A stretch of DNA of 64,000 nt. It comes from Tenacibaculum sp. AHE14PA. Its GTDB lineage: Bacteria > Bacteroidota > Bacteroidia > Flavobacteriales > Flavobacteriaceae. Shown here piece after piece: positions 1 to 7,333 of the stretch (position 1 is its first letter; every line of letters starts with the position of its first letter). The stretch is taken from positions 992,001-1,056,000 of the forward strand of contig NZ_CP058983.1 in assembly GCF_019278465.1 (NCBI RefSeq). The letters run 5' to 3'. The notes under the pieces were generated by a model, which was given only the letters and a program-made list of their open reading frames with translations, did no database searches and was not told the origin of the DNA. Position numbers and translations under genes: made by a program.

Positions 1-403
1 TAAAGGTACCAGAATTAGTCATGTAAGGAATTGTACCTAAATACACATCTTGAACAATTGTTTCAAAATCTTCGTGTTCAGGATCTGTACAATAAAGCTT
101 TAATCTTGCTTTTAATGGTACACTATGTGTTAATCCTCTTTCTATACATTCTTGAATGCTATATCTAGGTGGATCTACAAAGTAGTCTAAAAATTCTAAT
201 ACAAATTGATTACGTGTATCTGTAATCGGAAAGTTATCCATGAAGGTTTTGTACAAACCTTCTTCACCACGCTCATCTGCTTTAGTTTGCAATTGGAAAA
301 AGTCTTGGAATGACTTTACCTGTATATCTAGAAAATCTGGATAGTCGGTACCTAATTGCGATGATGCGAAGTTAATTCTTTCAGTAGTGTTTATCGTTGC
401 CAA
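1..403 (-). CDS. rpoB: RNA polymerase beta subunit, N-terminal part (cut by window edge)
   Basis: The complement of the first 403 bases translates without interruption into the N-terminus of the RNA polymerase beta subunit, including the conserved early stretches [27 protein letters not shown] and [15 protein letters not shown]; the gene runs off the left edge after about 134 residues. This part forms the protrusion/lobe side of the catalytic core. No ATG fits; I chose TTG at 401-403 because it immediately precedes the conserved [11 protein letters not shown] start region and a stop lies upstream in frame. It is the last visible gene of the secE-nusG-rplKAJL-rpoB cluster, separated from rplL by a 236-base leader with hairpins. 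Family assignment is certain; the exact start is inferred. Confidence 0.95.
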   Translation of the reverse strand, partial: MATINTTERINFASSQLGTDYPDFLDIQVKSFQDFFQLQTKADERGEEGLYKTFMDNFPITDTRNQFVLEFLDYFVDPPRYSIQECIERGLTHSVPLKARLKLYCTDPEHEDFETIVQDVYLGTIPYMTNSGTF

Positions 404-563
404 AAGAGATGCTATTTTTAAATTAAAAATATTATTTTTTGAAACTATTTCGTTTCAATAATGCAATTTTAATTGCTTTGCTGACTTAAAATCAGCTCTT
501 TATAGTCGTATTATCACTAGTGTAAAACAGTAATAAAATAAAGAACGAATATATACACAAAAT

Positions 564-602
564 GGTTTAGGACTAGAAACATGAGTTCCTAGTACCTAAA
601 CC
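564..602 (-). terminator. Long hairpin between rplL and rpoB, attenuator-like
   Basis: On the minus strand an 8-base arm GGTTTAGG plus ACTAG pairs with CTAGT plus CCTAAACC, with a single-base bulge and a 12-base loop, followed by ATTTTG. It sits 37 bases after the rplL stop and about 160 bases before the rpoB start. Many bacteria reduce transcription between rplL and rpoB by a leaky terminator or RNA processing site; this hairpin is the obvious candidate for that role here. Two smaller stems follow towards rpoB (480-496 and about 440-457). Confidence 0.5.
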
Positions 603-639
603 TTAATTGTTTTATCCCGTTTTAACTCGGGAGTATAGC

Positions 640-1011
640 TTACTTAAGCTCTACTTCAGCTCCTGCTTCTTCTAAAGATTTTTGAAGACCTTCTGCTTCA
701 TCTTTAGATACTCCTTCTTTGATTGGTGCTGGTGCACTATCAACGATTGCTTTAGCATCTTTTAAACCTAATCCAGTTAATTCTTTAACTAACTTTACTA
801 CAGCTAATTTAGAACCACCTGCTGCTTTTAAGATTACATCAAATTCAGTTTGCTCTTCTGCTGCATCTCCTCCTGCTGCTGGACCTGCTACTGCTACTGC
901 TGCTGCTGCTGGCTCAATACCATACTCATCTTTTAAAATATCAGCTAATTCATTAACCTCTTTTACTGTTAAGTTAACTAATTGCTCTGCGAAATCTTTT
1001 AAATCTGCCAT
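640..1011 (-). CDS. rplL: 50S ribosomal protein bL12 (L7/L12)
   Basis: This 123-residue acidic protein is the L7/L12 stalk protein that recruits translation GTPases. It has the N-terminal dimerisation domain, an alanine/glycine-rich hinge around residues 38-52 ([16 protein letters not shown]) and the C-terminal domain with [22 protein letters not shown] followed by [13 protein letters not shown]. Length is typical. It lies 48 bases after rplJ and is cotranscribed with it in nearly all bacteria; both bind each other in the ribosomal stalk. Confidence 0.98.
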   Translation of the reverse strand: MADLKDFAEQLVNLTVKEVNELADILKDEYGIEPAAAAVAVAGPAAGGDAAEEQTEFDVILKAAGGSKLAVVKLVKELTGLGLKDAKAIVDSAPAPIKEGVSKDEAEGLQKSLEEAGAEVELK

Positions 1012-1059
1012 TTTAATTGTTTTTGAAATTTTTATTATTTAGTTTATTAGTGCGCGAAA

Positions 1060-1575
1060 TTATTTTTCTGATAACGTCTTTAAAATACCTGATAATTTAT
1101 TACCTCCTGATTGTAATGCTGAAACAACATTCTTAGCAGGTGATTGTAATAACGAGATAATATCTCCAATAAGTTCTTCTTTAGACTTAATGTTAACTAG
1201 TGAGTCTAATTGGTCATCTCCAACATAAACTCCCTCTTCAACATATGCTCCTTTTAATAAAGGTTTGTCTGATTTTTTTCTGAACTCTTTAATAACTTTT
1301 GCTGGTGCATTTGCAACTTCAGCAATCATCATTGAAGTATTACCTTTTAAAACATCCTGTAAATCTCCGAAATTTTTATCAGAAGCTTCCATTGCCTTTG
1401 AAAGCAAAGTGTTTTTAACAACAGCTAATTCTACGCCAGCTTTAAAACATGCTCTACGTAAGTTAGATGTAGTTACTGCATCTAAAGCAGAAATATCTGC
1501 TAAATAAATGATACTTGTATCTGCTAATCTTGCTGTTAAATCTTGTATTACTTGTGATTTGTCTTCTCTTGTCAT
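1060..1575 (-). CDS. rplJ: 50S ribosomal protein uL10
   Basis: A 171-residue L10 protein, the base of the ribosomal stalk to which L12 dimers attach. It begins MTREDKSQVIQDLTARL and contains LRRACFKAGVELAVVKNTLL and the C-terminal helix (residues about 140-171) that binds L12. The gap to rplA is only 21 bases, so there is no room for the long L10(L12)-binding leader found before rplJ in E. coli; any autoregulation must act elsewhere. Length and neighbours are those of a normal uL10. Confidence 0.97.
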   Translation of the reverse strand: MTREDKSQVIQDLTARLADTSIIYLADISALDAVTTSNLRRACFKAGVELAVVKNTLLSKAMEASDKNFGDLQDVLKGNTSMMIAEVANAPAKVIKEFRKKSDKPLLKGAYVEEGVYVGDDQLDSLVNIKSKEELIGDIISLLQSPAKNVVSALQSGGNKLSGILKTLSEK

Positions 1576-1596
1576 AATTAAAAAGTTTTAACTGCC

Positions 1597-2286
1597 TTAT
1601 GATACAGATTTTTCATCTACAGCAACACTAGGACTCATAGTTGAAGACATAAAAATACTCTTAATATAGTCTCCTTTAGCCGCTGTTGGCTTTAATTTAA
1701 TTAACGTTTGTAATAACTCATTTGCATTTTCCTGAATCTTCTGAGCATCAAATGATACTTTTCCGATCGCAGCATGTACAATACCAGTTTTATCAACTTT
1801 AAAGTCAATTTTACCAGCTTTAACTTCCTGTACTGCTTTTGCAACGTTCATAGTTACTGTACCTGTCTTTGGGTTAGGCATTAAACCTCTTGGTCCTAAC
1901 ACACGACCTAATGGTCCTAACTTACCCATAACACTAGGCATAGTAATAATAACATCAACATCAGTCCAACCTCCTTTAATCTTCTGAAGGTACTCATCTA
2001 ATCCAACATAATCTGCTCCCGCTTCTTTAGCTTCAGCTTCTTTATCTGGAGTAACTAATGCTAATACTTTAACATCTTTACCTGTTCCGTGTGGTAATGT
2101 TACAACTCCACGTACCATTTGATTTGCTTTACGTGGATCTACTCCTAAACGTACTGCTAAATCAACTGACGCGTCAAACTTTACAGTTGTAATTTCTTTA
2201 ACTAAAGCTGATGCATCTTTTAAGCTGTAAACTTTAGAGCTATCTACCTTAGAACGAGCTTCTTTTTGCTTTCTAGTAATTGCCAT
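1597..2286 (-). CDS. rplA: 50S ribosomal protein uL1
   Basis: A 229-residue L1 protein, forming the mobile L1 stalk next to the E site. The diagnostic block [24 protein letters not shown] is present around residues 120-145, and [19 protein letters not shown] near residue 42. It lies 20 bases downstream of rplK on the same strand, the classical L11-L1 pair. In other bacteria L1 represses the pair by binding its mRNA; no convincing L1-like site was found here by eye in the short gap. Confidence 0.98.
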   Translation of the reverse strand: MAITRKQKEARSKVDSSKVYSLKDASALVKEITTVKFDASVDLAVRLGVDPRKANQMVRGVVTLPHGTGKDVKVLALVTPDKEAEAKEAGADYVGLDEYLQKIKGGWTDVDVIITMPSVMGKLGPLGRVLGPRGLMPNPKTGTVTMNVAKAVQEVKAGKIDFKVDKTGIVHAAIGKVSFDAQKIQENANELLQTLIKLKPTAAKGDYIKSIFMSSTMSPSVAVDEKSVS

Positions 2287-2306
2287 TTCTAAATATCTTT
2301 TAAAGT

Positions 2307-2744
2307 TTAAGCAGGTGCATCACCTGTTACTGTTAATCCCATAGAACGAGCAGTTCCGGCAATCATCTTCATTGCAGATTCGACTTTAAAGGCATTCATA
2401 TCAACCATTTTGTCTTCTGCAATTCCTCGAATTTGATCCCAAGAAACACTTGCTACTTTTTTCCTATTTGGTTCTCCTGAACCTTTCTTAATTTTGGCCG
2501 CTTCTAATAATTGTACTGCAGCTGGTGGTGTTTTTACAACAAACTCGAAAGATTTGTCTTTATAAACAGTAATCACGACAGGTAATACTTTACCTTGTTT
2601 GTCCTGTGTACGTGCATTAAATTGCTTACAGAACTCCATGATATTAACACCGGCAGCACCTAAAGCGGGTCCAACTGGTGGCGACGGATTCGCAGCACCT
2701 CCCCTTACTTGTAGTTTAACTAATTTACTTACTTCTTTTGCCAT
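2307..2744 (-). CDS. rplK: 50S ribosomal protein uL11
   Basis: A 145-residue L11 protein of the GTPase-associated centre. It shows the proline-rich hinge ([23 protein letters not shown], residues 18-40) and the rRNA-binding C-terminal domain ending [10 protein letters not shown] near residues 130-140. It starts 65 bases after nusG and precedes rplA, as in most bacteria. Confidence 0.98.
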   Translation of the reverse strand: MAKEVSKLVKLQVRGGAANPSPPVGPALGAAGVNIMEFCKQFNARTQDKQGKVLPVVITVYKDKSFEFVVKTPPAAVQLLEAAKIKKGSGEPNRKKVASVSWDQIRGIAEDKMVDMNAFKVESAMKMIAGTARSMGLTVTGDAPA

Positions 2745-2809
2745 TGTTTAAGATTTAATGATTTGTTTAAAATGGAAGCTTTAAACACATCTAAATATAG
2801 GTGTAACGA

Positions 2810-3361
2810 TTATATTTTTTCTACTTGCGTATAATTTAATTCTAATGGAGTTTTTCTACCGAAAATCTTAACCATTACTTCTAATTTACGCTTCTCCTCA
2901 TTAATATTTTCAACTGCCCCGTCGAAACCATTAAAAGGACCATCGATTACTTTTACTGTTTCTCCTATATTAAAAGGAATTACAATATTTTCATCTTTTA
3001 CAGAAAGTTCATCAACTTTTCCTAACATTCTGTTTACTTCTGATTTACGCATAGGCACTGGCTCTCCTCCTTTAGTTTCACCTAAAAAACCAATAACATT
3101 TGTCACTGACTTAATTACGTGAGGAACTTCACCTGCTAAATTAGCTTCTACCATTACATAACCCGGAAAATAAACTCTCTCTCTGTTAACTTTTTTTCCG
3201 TTTCTTTCTTGAATAACTTTTTCGGTTGGTACAATTACCTGGTTTACGTAATCTGTCAATCCGAAACGAGCGATTTCAGTTTCAATATAGGCTTTAACCT
3301 TATTTTCCTGTCCTCCTACTGCTCTAACTACGTACCATTTCATTACTGAATCAGCCATCAT
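2810..3361 (-). CDS. nusG: Transcription termination/antitermination factor NusG
   Basis: A 183-residue NusG with an N-terminal NGN domain (KWYVVRAVGGQENKVK from residue 8) that binds RNA polymerase and a C-terminal KOW domain (GETVKVIDGPFNGFDG, about residues 128-145) that contacts Rho or ribosomal S10. Two adjacent ATG codons (3359-3361 and 3356-3358) are possible; the first overlaps the secE stop in a TAATG arrangement, which suggests translational coupling. Downstream is rplK. Confidence 0.97.
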   Translation of the reverse strand: MMADSVMKWYVVRAVGGQENKVKAYIETEIARFGLTDYVNQVIVPTEKVIQERNGKKVNRERVYFPGYVMVEANLAGEVPHVIKSVTNVIGFLGETKGGEPVPMRKSEVNRMLGKVDELSVKDENIVIPFNIGETVKVIDGPFNGFDGAVENINEEKRKLEVMVKIFGRKTPLELNYTQVEKI

Positions 3362-3552
3362 TAAAACATTTTAAAGAAATTATCTAATCCTGTTTGAAAA
3401 ACTTTATCTACTCCTGCTACTACTAAAGCAAAAACAATTGTAAATGCAGCAACAACAACAGTAGACTTTTGTGCCTCTTCACGAGATGCCCAAGTCATAT
3501 TTGTATTTAGTTCTTCAAAAGAACCTTTAATATATTGTATAAAGTTATTCAT
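3361..3552 (-). CDS. secE: Preprotein translocase subunit SecE
   Basis: A 63-residue single-span SecE, the clamp of the SecYEG channel in the inner membrane. The amphipathic helix contains the conserved ELNTNMTWASREEAQKST segment (residues 14-31), followed by one membrane helix (VVVAAFTIVFALVVAGVDKV). The short one-helix form is typical of Bacteroidota. Its stop overlaps the nusG start by one base. Confidence 0.95.
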   Translation of the reverse strand: MNNFIQYIKGSFEELNTNMTWASREEAQKSTVVVAAFTIVFALVVAGVDKVFQTGLDNFFKMF

Positions 3553-3605
3553 TTTCTTATCCTTTTAACGAGTTACGATATTAATCGCAACTCGTTTTGA
3601 TTATG

Positions 3606-3677
3606 CACGGACGGAGAGATTCGAACTCCCGACACCTGGTTTTGGAGACCAGTGCTCTACCGCTGAACTACGCCCGT
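3606..3677 (-). tRNA. tRNA-Trp (anticodon CCA)
   Basis: A 72-base cloverleaf on the minus strand: acceptor ACGGGCG/CGTCCGT, anticodon stem CTGGT/ACCAG with loop CTCCAAA (anticodon CCA), T-arm GGAGTTCGAATCTCC, and G discriminator followed by CA. It lies between the tuf terminator hairpin and secE, a common position for tRNA-Trp in bacteria. Confidence 0.97.
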
Positions 3678-3682
3678 ATTTT

Positions 3683-3714
3683 AAAAGGAGTCTCTCATTT
3701 AAGAGACTCCTTTT
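3683..3714 (-). terminator. Terminator after tuf
   Basis: A perfect 13-base inverted repeat (AAAAGGAGTCTCT / AGAGACTCCTTTT) with a six-base loop lies just after the tuf stop codon and before tRNA-Trp. The arm ends in four T followed by an AT-rich tract, consistent with a Rho-independent terminator for tuf; partial read-through would still feed tRNA-Trp and secE. Confidence 0.85.
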
Positions 3715-3733
3715 TATAATGTAAACTAATTGA

Positions 3734-4921
3734 TTAGTCTAAAATTTCAGTTACCTGACCTGCACCTACTGTTCTACCACCTTCACGGATAGCGAACTGT
3801 AAACCTAAGTTTAATGCAATTGGTTGGATTAAATCAACTGTAATAGTTAAGTTATCACCAGGCATAACCATTTCAACACCATCAGGAAGAACAATATTTC
3901 CTGTTACATCAGTTGTACGTACGTAAAACTGTGGACGATAGTTGTTATGGAATGGAGTGTGACGTCCACCTTCTTCTTTTTTCAACACATACACCTCAGC
4001 CTTAAACTTAGCGTGTGGAGTTACAGAACCTGGCTTACAGATTACCATCCCTCTTTTAATATCTTCTTTTGCAATACCTCTTAATAAGATACCAGCGTTA
4101 TCTCCTGCCTCACCTCTATCTAAGATTTGACGGAACATTTCGATACCAGTTACTGTAGAAGTTAACTTCTCAGTACCCATACCAATAATATCTACAGCTT
4201 CACCAGAATTGATGATACCAGTTTCAATACGACCAGTAGCAACAGTTCCACGACCTGTAATTGAGAATACATCTTCAATAGGCATTAAGAAAGGCTTTTC
4301 AGTTTCTCTTAAAGGCTCTTCGATCCATGCATCAACTTGTGCCATTAATTCTAAAACAGTATCAACCCATTTTTGTTCACCATTTAAAGCTCCTAAAGCA
4401 GAACCAGCAACAACAGGACCATTATCTCCATCATACTCATAGAAAGATAATAATTCTCTTACTTCCATTTCAACTAACTCAAGTAACTCTTCATCATCAA
4501 CCATATCCACCTTGTTTAAGAAAACAACCATACGTGGAATACCTACCTGACGACCTAATAAGATGTGCTCACGAGTTTGTGGCATTGGACCATCTGTTGC
4601 AGCTACTACTAATATAGCTCCATCCATTTGAGCAGCACCCGTTACCATGTTCTTTACGTAATCGGCGTGACCTGGACAGTCTACGTGCGCGTAGTGACGG
4701 TTTTGAGTTGCATATTCAACGTGAGAAGAGTTAATTGTAATACCTCTTTCTTTTTCTTCTGGTGCATTATCGATTTGATCAAAATCTCTAGCTTCAGAGA
4801 ATCCTGCATCACTTAATACTTTAGTGATAGCAGCAGTTAATGTAGTTTTACCGTGATCTACGTGACCAATTGTACCAACGTTTAAGTGGGGCTTCGAACG
4901 ATCGTAAGTTTCTTTTGCCAT
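3734..4921 (-). CDS. tuf: Translation elongation factor Tu
   Basis: A full-length 395-residue EF-Tu, the GTPase delivering aminoacyl-tRNA to the ribosome. The P-loop GHVDHGKT (about residues 19-26), [12 protein letters not shown] (about 81-92), NKVD (about 136-139) and the C-terminal signature [11 protein letters not shown] are all present. It is preceded by four tRNA genes and followed by a strong terminator. Only one tuf copy is visible in this window. Confidence 0.99.
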   Translation of the reverse strand: MAKETYDRSKPHLNVGTIGHVDHGKTTLTAAITKVLSDAGFSEARDFDQIDNAPEEKERGITINSSHVEYATQNRHYAHVDCPGHADYVKNMVTGAAQMDGAILVVAATDGPMPQTREHILLGRQVGIPRMVVFLNKVDMVDDEELLELVEMEVRELLSFYEYDGDNGPVVAGSALGALNGEQKWVDTVLELMAQVDAWIEEPLRETEKPFLMPIEDVFSITGRGTVATGRIETGIINSGEAVDIIGMGTEKLTSTVTGIEMFRQILDRGEAGDNAGILLRGIAKEDIKRGMVICKPGSVTPHAKFKAEVYVLKKEEGGRHTPFHNNYRPQFYVRTTDVTGNIVLPDGVEMVMPGDNLTITVDLIQPIALNLGLQFAIREGGRTVGAGQVTEILD

Positions 4922-4996
4922 GATTATTAATTTTAATTCTTAGTTAAATATATTTAGTGTTACTTTAAATTCTTTTTTAAAAAAACTCTAAAAAAG

Positions 4997-5069
4997 AGCC
5001 AATGACCGGATTTGAACCGGTGACCTCATCCCTACCAAGGATGCGCTCTACCAACTGAGCTACACCGGC
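4997..5069 (-). tRNA. tRNA-Thr (anticodon GGT)
   Basis: A 73-base cloverleaf: acceptor GCCGGTG/CATTGGC with two G-U pairs, D-arm AGCTCAGTTGGTAGAGC, anticodon loop TTGGTAG in stem CATCC/GGATG, T-arm CCGGTTCAAATCCGG. No CCA is encoded. It is the tRNA nearest to tuf. Confidence 0.96.
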
Positions 5070-5086
5070 CTGGATAATTATTATAG

Positions 5087-5159
5087 AGCGAAAGACCAGG
5101 TTCGAACTGGCGACATTCAGCTTGGAAGGCTGACGCTCTACCAACTGAGCTACTTTCGC
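5087..5159 (-). tRNA. tRNA-Gly (anticodon TCC)
   Basis: A 73-base cloverleaf: acceptor GCGAAAG/CTTTCGC, D-arm AGCTCAGTTGGTAGAGC, anticodon stem TCAGC/GCTGA around loop CTTCCAA (anticodon TCC), T-arm CCAGTTCGAACCTGG. CCA is not encoded. Confidence 0.96.
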
Positions 5160-5230
5160 GTATTTTTAAAACCTTTCATTAATAATCAAAAGTTGAAGCT
5201 TGATATATTAACTAATCGGTTTTAAAAAAG

Positions 5231-5313
5231 TGGGGAGAGCAGGATTCGAACCTGCGAAGTCGTAAGACAACGGAGTTACAGTCCGTCCCAGTTGGCCGCT
5301 TTGGTATCTCCCC
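5231..5313 (-). tRNA. tRNA-Tyr (anticodon GTA)
   Basis: An 83-base class II tRNA with a long variable arm: acceptor GGGGAGA/TCTCCCC, anticodon loop CTGTAAC within stem CGGA/TCCG (anticodon GTA), variable arm GTCTTACGAC, T-arm GCAGGTTCGAATCCTGC and A discriminator. Confidence 0.96.
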
Positions 5314-5355
5314 TTTGGTAATTTAAAACTATGTTAAAGAACTTTCTTTATTTTG

Positions 5356-5429
5356 AGCCGATGAGAGGACTCGAACCTCCGACCTGCTGATTACAAATCA
5401 GCTGCTCTAGCCAGCTGAGCTACATCGGC
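5356..5429 (-). tRNA. tRNA-Thr (anticodon TGT)
   Basis: A 74-base cloverleaf: acceptor GCCGATG/CATCGGC, D-arm AGCTCAGCTGGCTAGAGC, anticodon stem GCTGA/TCAGC with loop TTTGTAA (anticodon TGT), T-arm GGAGGTTCGAGTCCTCT. It is the first tRNA of the Thr-Tyr-Gly-Thr-tuf string. Confidence 0.96.
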
Positions 5430-5441
5430 TTTTATTGTCAT

Positions 5442-5471
5442 AAAAAACAATCCGCTATTTCTAACGGATTG
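5442..5471 (-). terminator. Terminator after hpf
   Basis: On the minus strand, stem CAATCCG/CGGATTG with a ten-base loop is followed directly by TTTTTTAT, a good Rho-independent terminator separating the hpf transcript from the tRNA-tuf string. Confidence 0.85.
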
Positions 5472-5528
5472 CAAATGTATAAAGTAATTTTTATATTCTA
5501 AAGCTTTTTTAGATTATTTTTTATCTTT

Positions 5529-5837
5529 TTATGATACTAATGAATCTCGATGCTTTTCTTTTGATTTTTTTAAGCTTCTTTTTAATGAGTCAACAGCAAT
5601 ATTTACACCCTCTTCAAAGGTTTTATTTTGTTTTTTAACCATCAATTCACTTCCCGGAATATTTATTTTTATTTCTGTAATTTTATTTTCTTTCTCACTT
5701 GTTTTCTGAACTTTTAAAAAAACTTCTACATCAACTATCTTATCATGAAACTTCTCTAAACCTTCTATCTTCTTTTCAATGTAATCTATCAAACTTTTAT
5801 CTGCTGTAAAGTTTACTGACTGCGTGAATACTTTCAT
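5529..5837 (-). CDS. hpf: Ribosome hibernation promoting factor, short form
   Basis: A 102-residue protein of the HPF/RaiA (sigma-54 modulation) family, which binds the 30S decoding region and inactivates ribosomes in stationary phase. It starts MKVFTQSVNFTADKSLIDYIEKK and carries the usual VDVEVFLKVQ strand and basic C-terminal helix (SLKRSLKKSKEKHRDS). There is no C-terminal dimerisation extension, so this is the short form. It follows xerC with a 14-base gap and is therefore probably in its transcript. Confidence 0.9.
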   Translation of the reverse strand: MKVFTQSVNFTADKSLIDYIEKKIEGLEKFHDKIVDVEVFLKVQKTSEKENKITEIKINIPGSELMVKKQNKTFEEGVNIAVDSLKRSLKKSKEKHRDSLVS

Positions 5838-5851
5838 AATTTTTTAAATCT

Positions 5852-6739
5852 TTATTTTGACTCTCTAGGGTGAGCCTTGTTAAACACTTTTTTTATCTGC
5901 TCCAAGCTATTATGCGTATACACTTGGGTAGCGGCTAAACTTGAATGCCCTAGTAATTCTTTAACCGAATTTAACGACGCACCATTATTAAGTAAATGTG
6001 TTGCGAAAGCATGCCTTAATATATGTGGGCTTTTTTTTGCTTTTGTGGACACTCTACTAAAGTACAAATTAATTATTCGGTACACAAGAGTTTCATAAAT
6101 TTCAACCCCTTTTTTGGTTATCAAAAGCTCCTCTACTCCTTTTAATTCTTTTTCTTTTTTTAACGCTAAATACTGATTTAAAGTAATTAAGATAGACGGC
6201 AACAGCACTACAAACCTCTCTTTATTTCTTTTACCCAAAACTTTTATTAATTGCCTACTAAAATCGATATCTTTTTCTTTAATATTAATCAGCTCTATTC
6301 TTCGCATACCTGTTGAATACAACAACTCTACTATTAACTTATTTCTTACTGATTCAAAATCTACTTCTTCATTTAAAATAGCCAATACTTTTTGTATTTC
6401 TTTTTCATCAAAAGGTGCTTGTATTTTTTTTTGAACTTTTAGTGCTTTGTGTTTTGCTAACGGATTAACTTCAACTTCTTTTACTTTCTGAAGAAAGGTG
6501 TAAAAAGTTTTTAAAGAACTCACTTTTCTATTTATACTTCTATTCGAAATTTGCTTATCAACAAGACTCACTATCCATGTTCTAATTTGATTGTAATGAA
6601 TTGTCGTTAACTCTTCTTGCTCAAATTCAGCCACACAAAAATCTTTAAATGCTACAATATCTGTTCGGTACGCATTTATAGTGTTTATAGAATAGTTTTT
6701 TTCGTGCTCTAAATATTTTAAGAAAGCTGCTACAAGCAT
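5852..6739 (-). CDS. xerC: Tyrosine recombinase XerC-like
   Basis: A 295-residue tyrosine recombinase that probably resolves chromosome dimers at dif together with XerD. The N-terminal SAM-like core-binding domain (FLKYLEHEKNYSINTINAYR) is followed by the catalytic domain with YSTGMRRIEL (Arg I), HILRHAFATHLLNNGA (His-x-x-Arg), LGHSSLAATQVYTH (His and nucleophile Tyr). The reading frame is open for 19 codons further upstream, but those codons run through the rpsU terminator hairpin, so I place the start at ATG 6737-6739. The position next to hpf and rpsU is common in Flavobacteriaceae. Confidence 0.92.
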   Translation of the reverse strand: MLVAAFLKYLEHEKNYSINTINAYRTDIVAFKDFCVAEFEQEELTTIHYNQIRTWIVSLVDKQISNRSINRKVSSLKTFYTFLQKVKEVEVNPLAKHKALKVQKKIQAPFDEKEIQKVLAILNEEVDFESVRNKLIVELLYSTGMRRIELINIKEKDIDFSRQLIKVLGKRNKERFVVLLPSILITLNQYLALKKEKELKGVEELLITKKGVEIYETLVYRIINLYFSRVSTKAKKSPHILRHAFATHLLNNGASLNSVKELLGHSSLAATQVYTHNSLEQIKKVFNKAHPRESK

Positions 6740-6768
6740 TGGTTTTGTTTTTATTGAAATAAATATAC

Positions 6769-6803
6769 AAAAAAACCTGTATTGATAAATCAACACAGGT
6801 TTT
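6769..6803 (-). terminator. Terminator after rpsU
   Basis: On the minus strand AAAACCTGTGTTGAT pairs with ATCAATACAGGTTTT (one G-U pair) around a two-base loop and continues into a T run. It lies 23 bases after the rpsU stop, so rpsU is probably a monocistronic gene. Confidence 0.85.
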
Positions 6804-6826
6804 ATATTACTCTTTATAAACTATTT

Positions 6827-7024
6827 CTAGCTTACTTCTTCTTTCGTTCTTAATCCTTGAACGTAAGACGCTTTTTTCATTTGAGCACGTTTAACGACAG
6901 ATGGTTTGTTAAACTGTTTTTTGTCGCGTAATTGTCTTAAGATTTTTACGTCTCTGAACTTTCGCTTATAACGTTTTAACGCTCTATCGATATTCTCTCC
7001 TTCTTTAATTGGAATAATTAACAT
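6827..7024 (-). CDS. rpsU: 30S ribosomal protein bS21
   Basis: A 65-residue bS21. It begins MLIIPIKEGENIDRALKRYKRKF and ends in a basic tail. In Bacteroidota ribosomes bS21 helps sequester the anti-Shine-Dalgarno tail of 16S rRNA, explaining why most genes in the phylum lack Shine-Dalgarno sites. This gene is the exception: it carries a strong one (see 7032-7039), which published work in Flavobacterium links to autogenous control, since ribosomes lacking bS21 translate it preferentially. It has its own promoter and terminator. Confidence 0.96.
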   Translation of the reverse strand: MLIIPIKEGENIDRALKRYKRKFRDVKILRQLRDKKQFNKPSVVKRAQMKKASYVQGLRTKEEVS

Positions 7025-7031
7025 GTGTTAG

Positions 7032-7039
7032 CACCTCCC
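7032..7039 (-). promoter_or_regulatory. Strong Shine-Dalgarno site of rpsU
   Basis: The minus strand reads GGGAGGTG seven bases before the rpsU ATG; GGAGGTG is fully complementary to the CACCTCC tail of 16S rRNA. I saw no comparable site before the other genes inspected. It fits the bS21 autoregulation model known from Flavobacterium. Confidence 0.9.
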
Positions 7040-7075
7040 TTCATTGTAGTCTCTAAATTTTTATTTTTAGGACTG

Positions 7076-7105
7076 CAAATGTACTGAGTCTTTTTTAATT
7101 AACAA
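7076..7105 (-). promoter_or_regulatory. rpsU promoter (TTG-N19-TACATTTG)
   Basis: On the minus strand TTG (7103-7105) is followed after 19 bases by TACATTTG (7076-7083), matching the Bacteroidota consensus TTG-N17-23-TAnnTTTG. It would give a leader of about 45 bases containing the Shine-Dalgarno site. Confidence 0.8.
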
Positions 7106-7130
7106 TTAAATTTTTACTTATTTTAAATTT

Positions 7131-7220
7131 CACTGTCGCATTAGCGATTGAAACGGCATCCTTTTTTATTTTTTTTATAAAAAAGATATAGTGTAAAGCG
7201 CGACCTGAAAGGGAATGCCC
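7131..7220. repeat. Candidate flavobacterial interspersed structured element
   Basis: Two GC-richer blocks, at 7137-7161 (with GATTGAAACGGCATCC) and 7185-7220 (with AAAGCGCGACC and GGGAATGCCC), flank a T/A tract that contains the perfect palindrome TTTTTTATAAAAAA. They stand out from the surrounding AT-rich DNA and contain no open frame. From memory, similar block pairs recur between genes in many Flavobacteriaceae genomes, so I treat this as one copy of an interspersed non-coding element; only one copy is in this window. It lies between the acyl-CoA dehydrogenase 3' end and the rpsU promoter. Confidence 0.45.
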
Positions 7221-7245
7221 AAAATATCTTCAATGTAAAGGTAAA

Positions 7246-7294
7246 ATTAGGTTGCTGGTTTATATTCCTTCTTATCTATGATCATTTTTGCGAT
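7246..7294 (-). pseudogene. Remnant of a second acyl-CoA dehydrogenase gene (last 16 codons)
   Basis: These 49 bases repeat the 3' end of the neighbouring acyl-CoA dehydrogenase (7333-7381) with 46 of 49 identical. Both copies encode IAKMIIDKKEYKPAT plus stop; the three differences (ATC/ATT, AAG/AAA, AAA/AAG) are all at third positions and silent. The rest of the gene is absent. It looks like the tail of a tandem duplicate whose body was deleted. Confidence 0.75.
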
Positions 7295-7318
7295 GCAGAA
7301 AATGCATTTTCGCAAAAA
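7285..7318. repeat. Inverted repeat at the acyl-CoA dehydrogenase remnant
   Basis: TTTTTGCGATGCA and TGCATTTTCGCAAAAA form an imperfect hairpin with inner palindrome GAAAATGCATTTTC, immediately at the breakpoint where the remnant loses similarity to the intact gene. It may be a terminator or mark the deletion junction. Confidence 0.4.
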
Positions 7319-7333
7319 CGACAATCAACAATA

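Noticed and set aside
719..1042. Open frame on the plus strand opposite rplL, alanine-rich
   Set aside because: It is the antisense of the rplL hinge; rplL is certain and the frame has no family similarity.
1576..1596. L10 autoregulatory leader before rplJ
   Set aside because: The gap is only 21 bases, too short for the known structure.
4209..4816. Several plus-strand frames opposite tuf
   Set aside because: They are shadows of the strongly conserved tuf codons.
6740..6796. Longer N-terminus for XerC
   Set aside because: The additional 19 codons overlap the rpsU terminator and lack similarity to XerC proteins.
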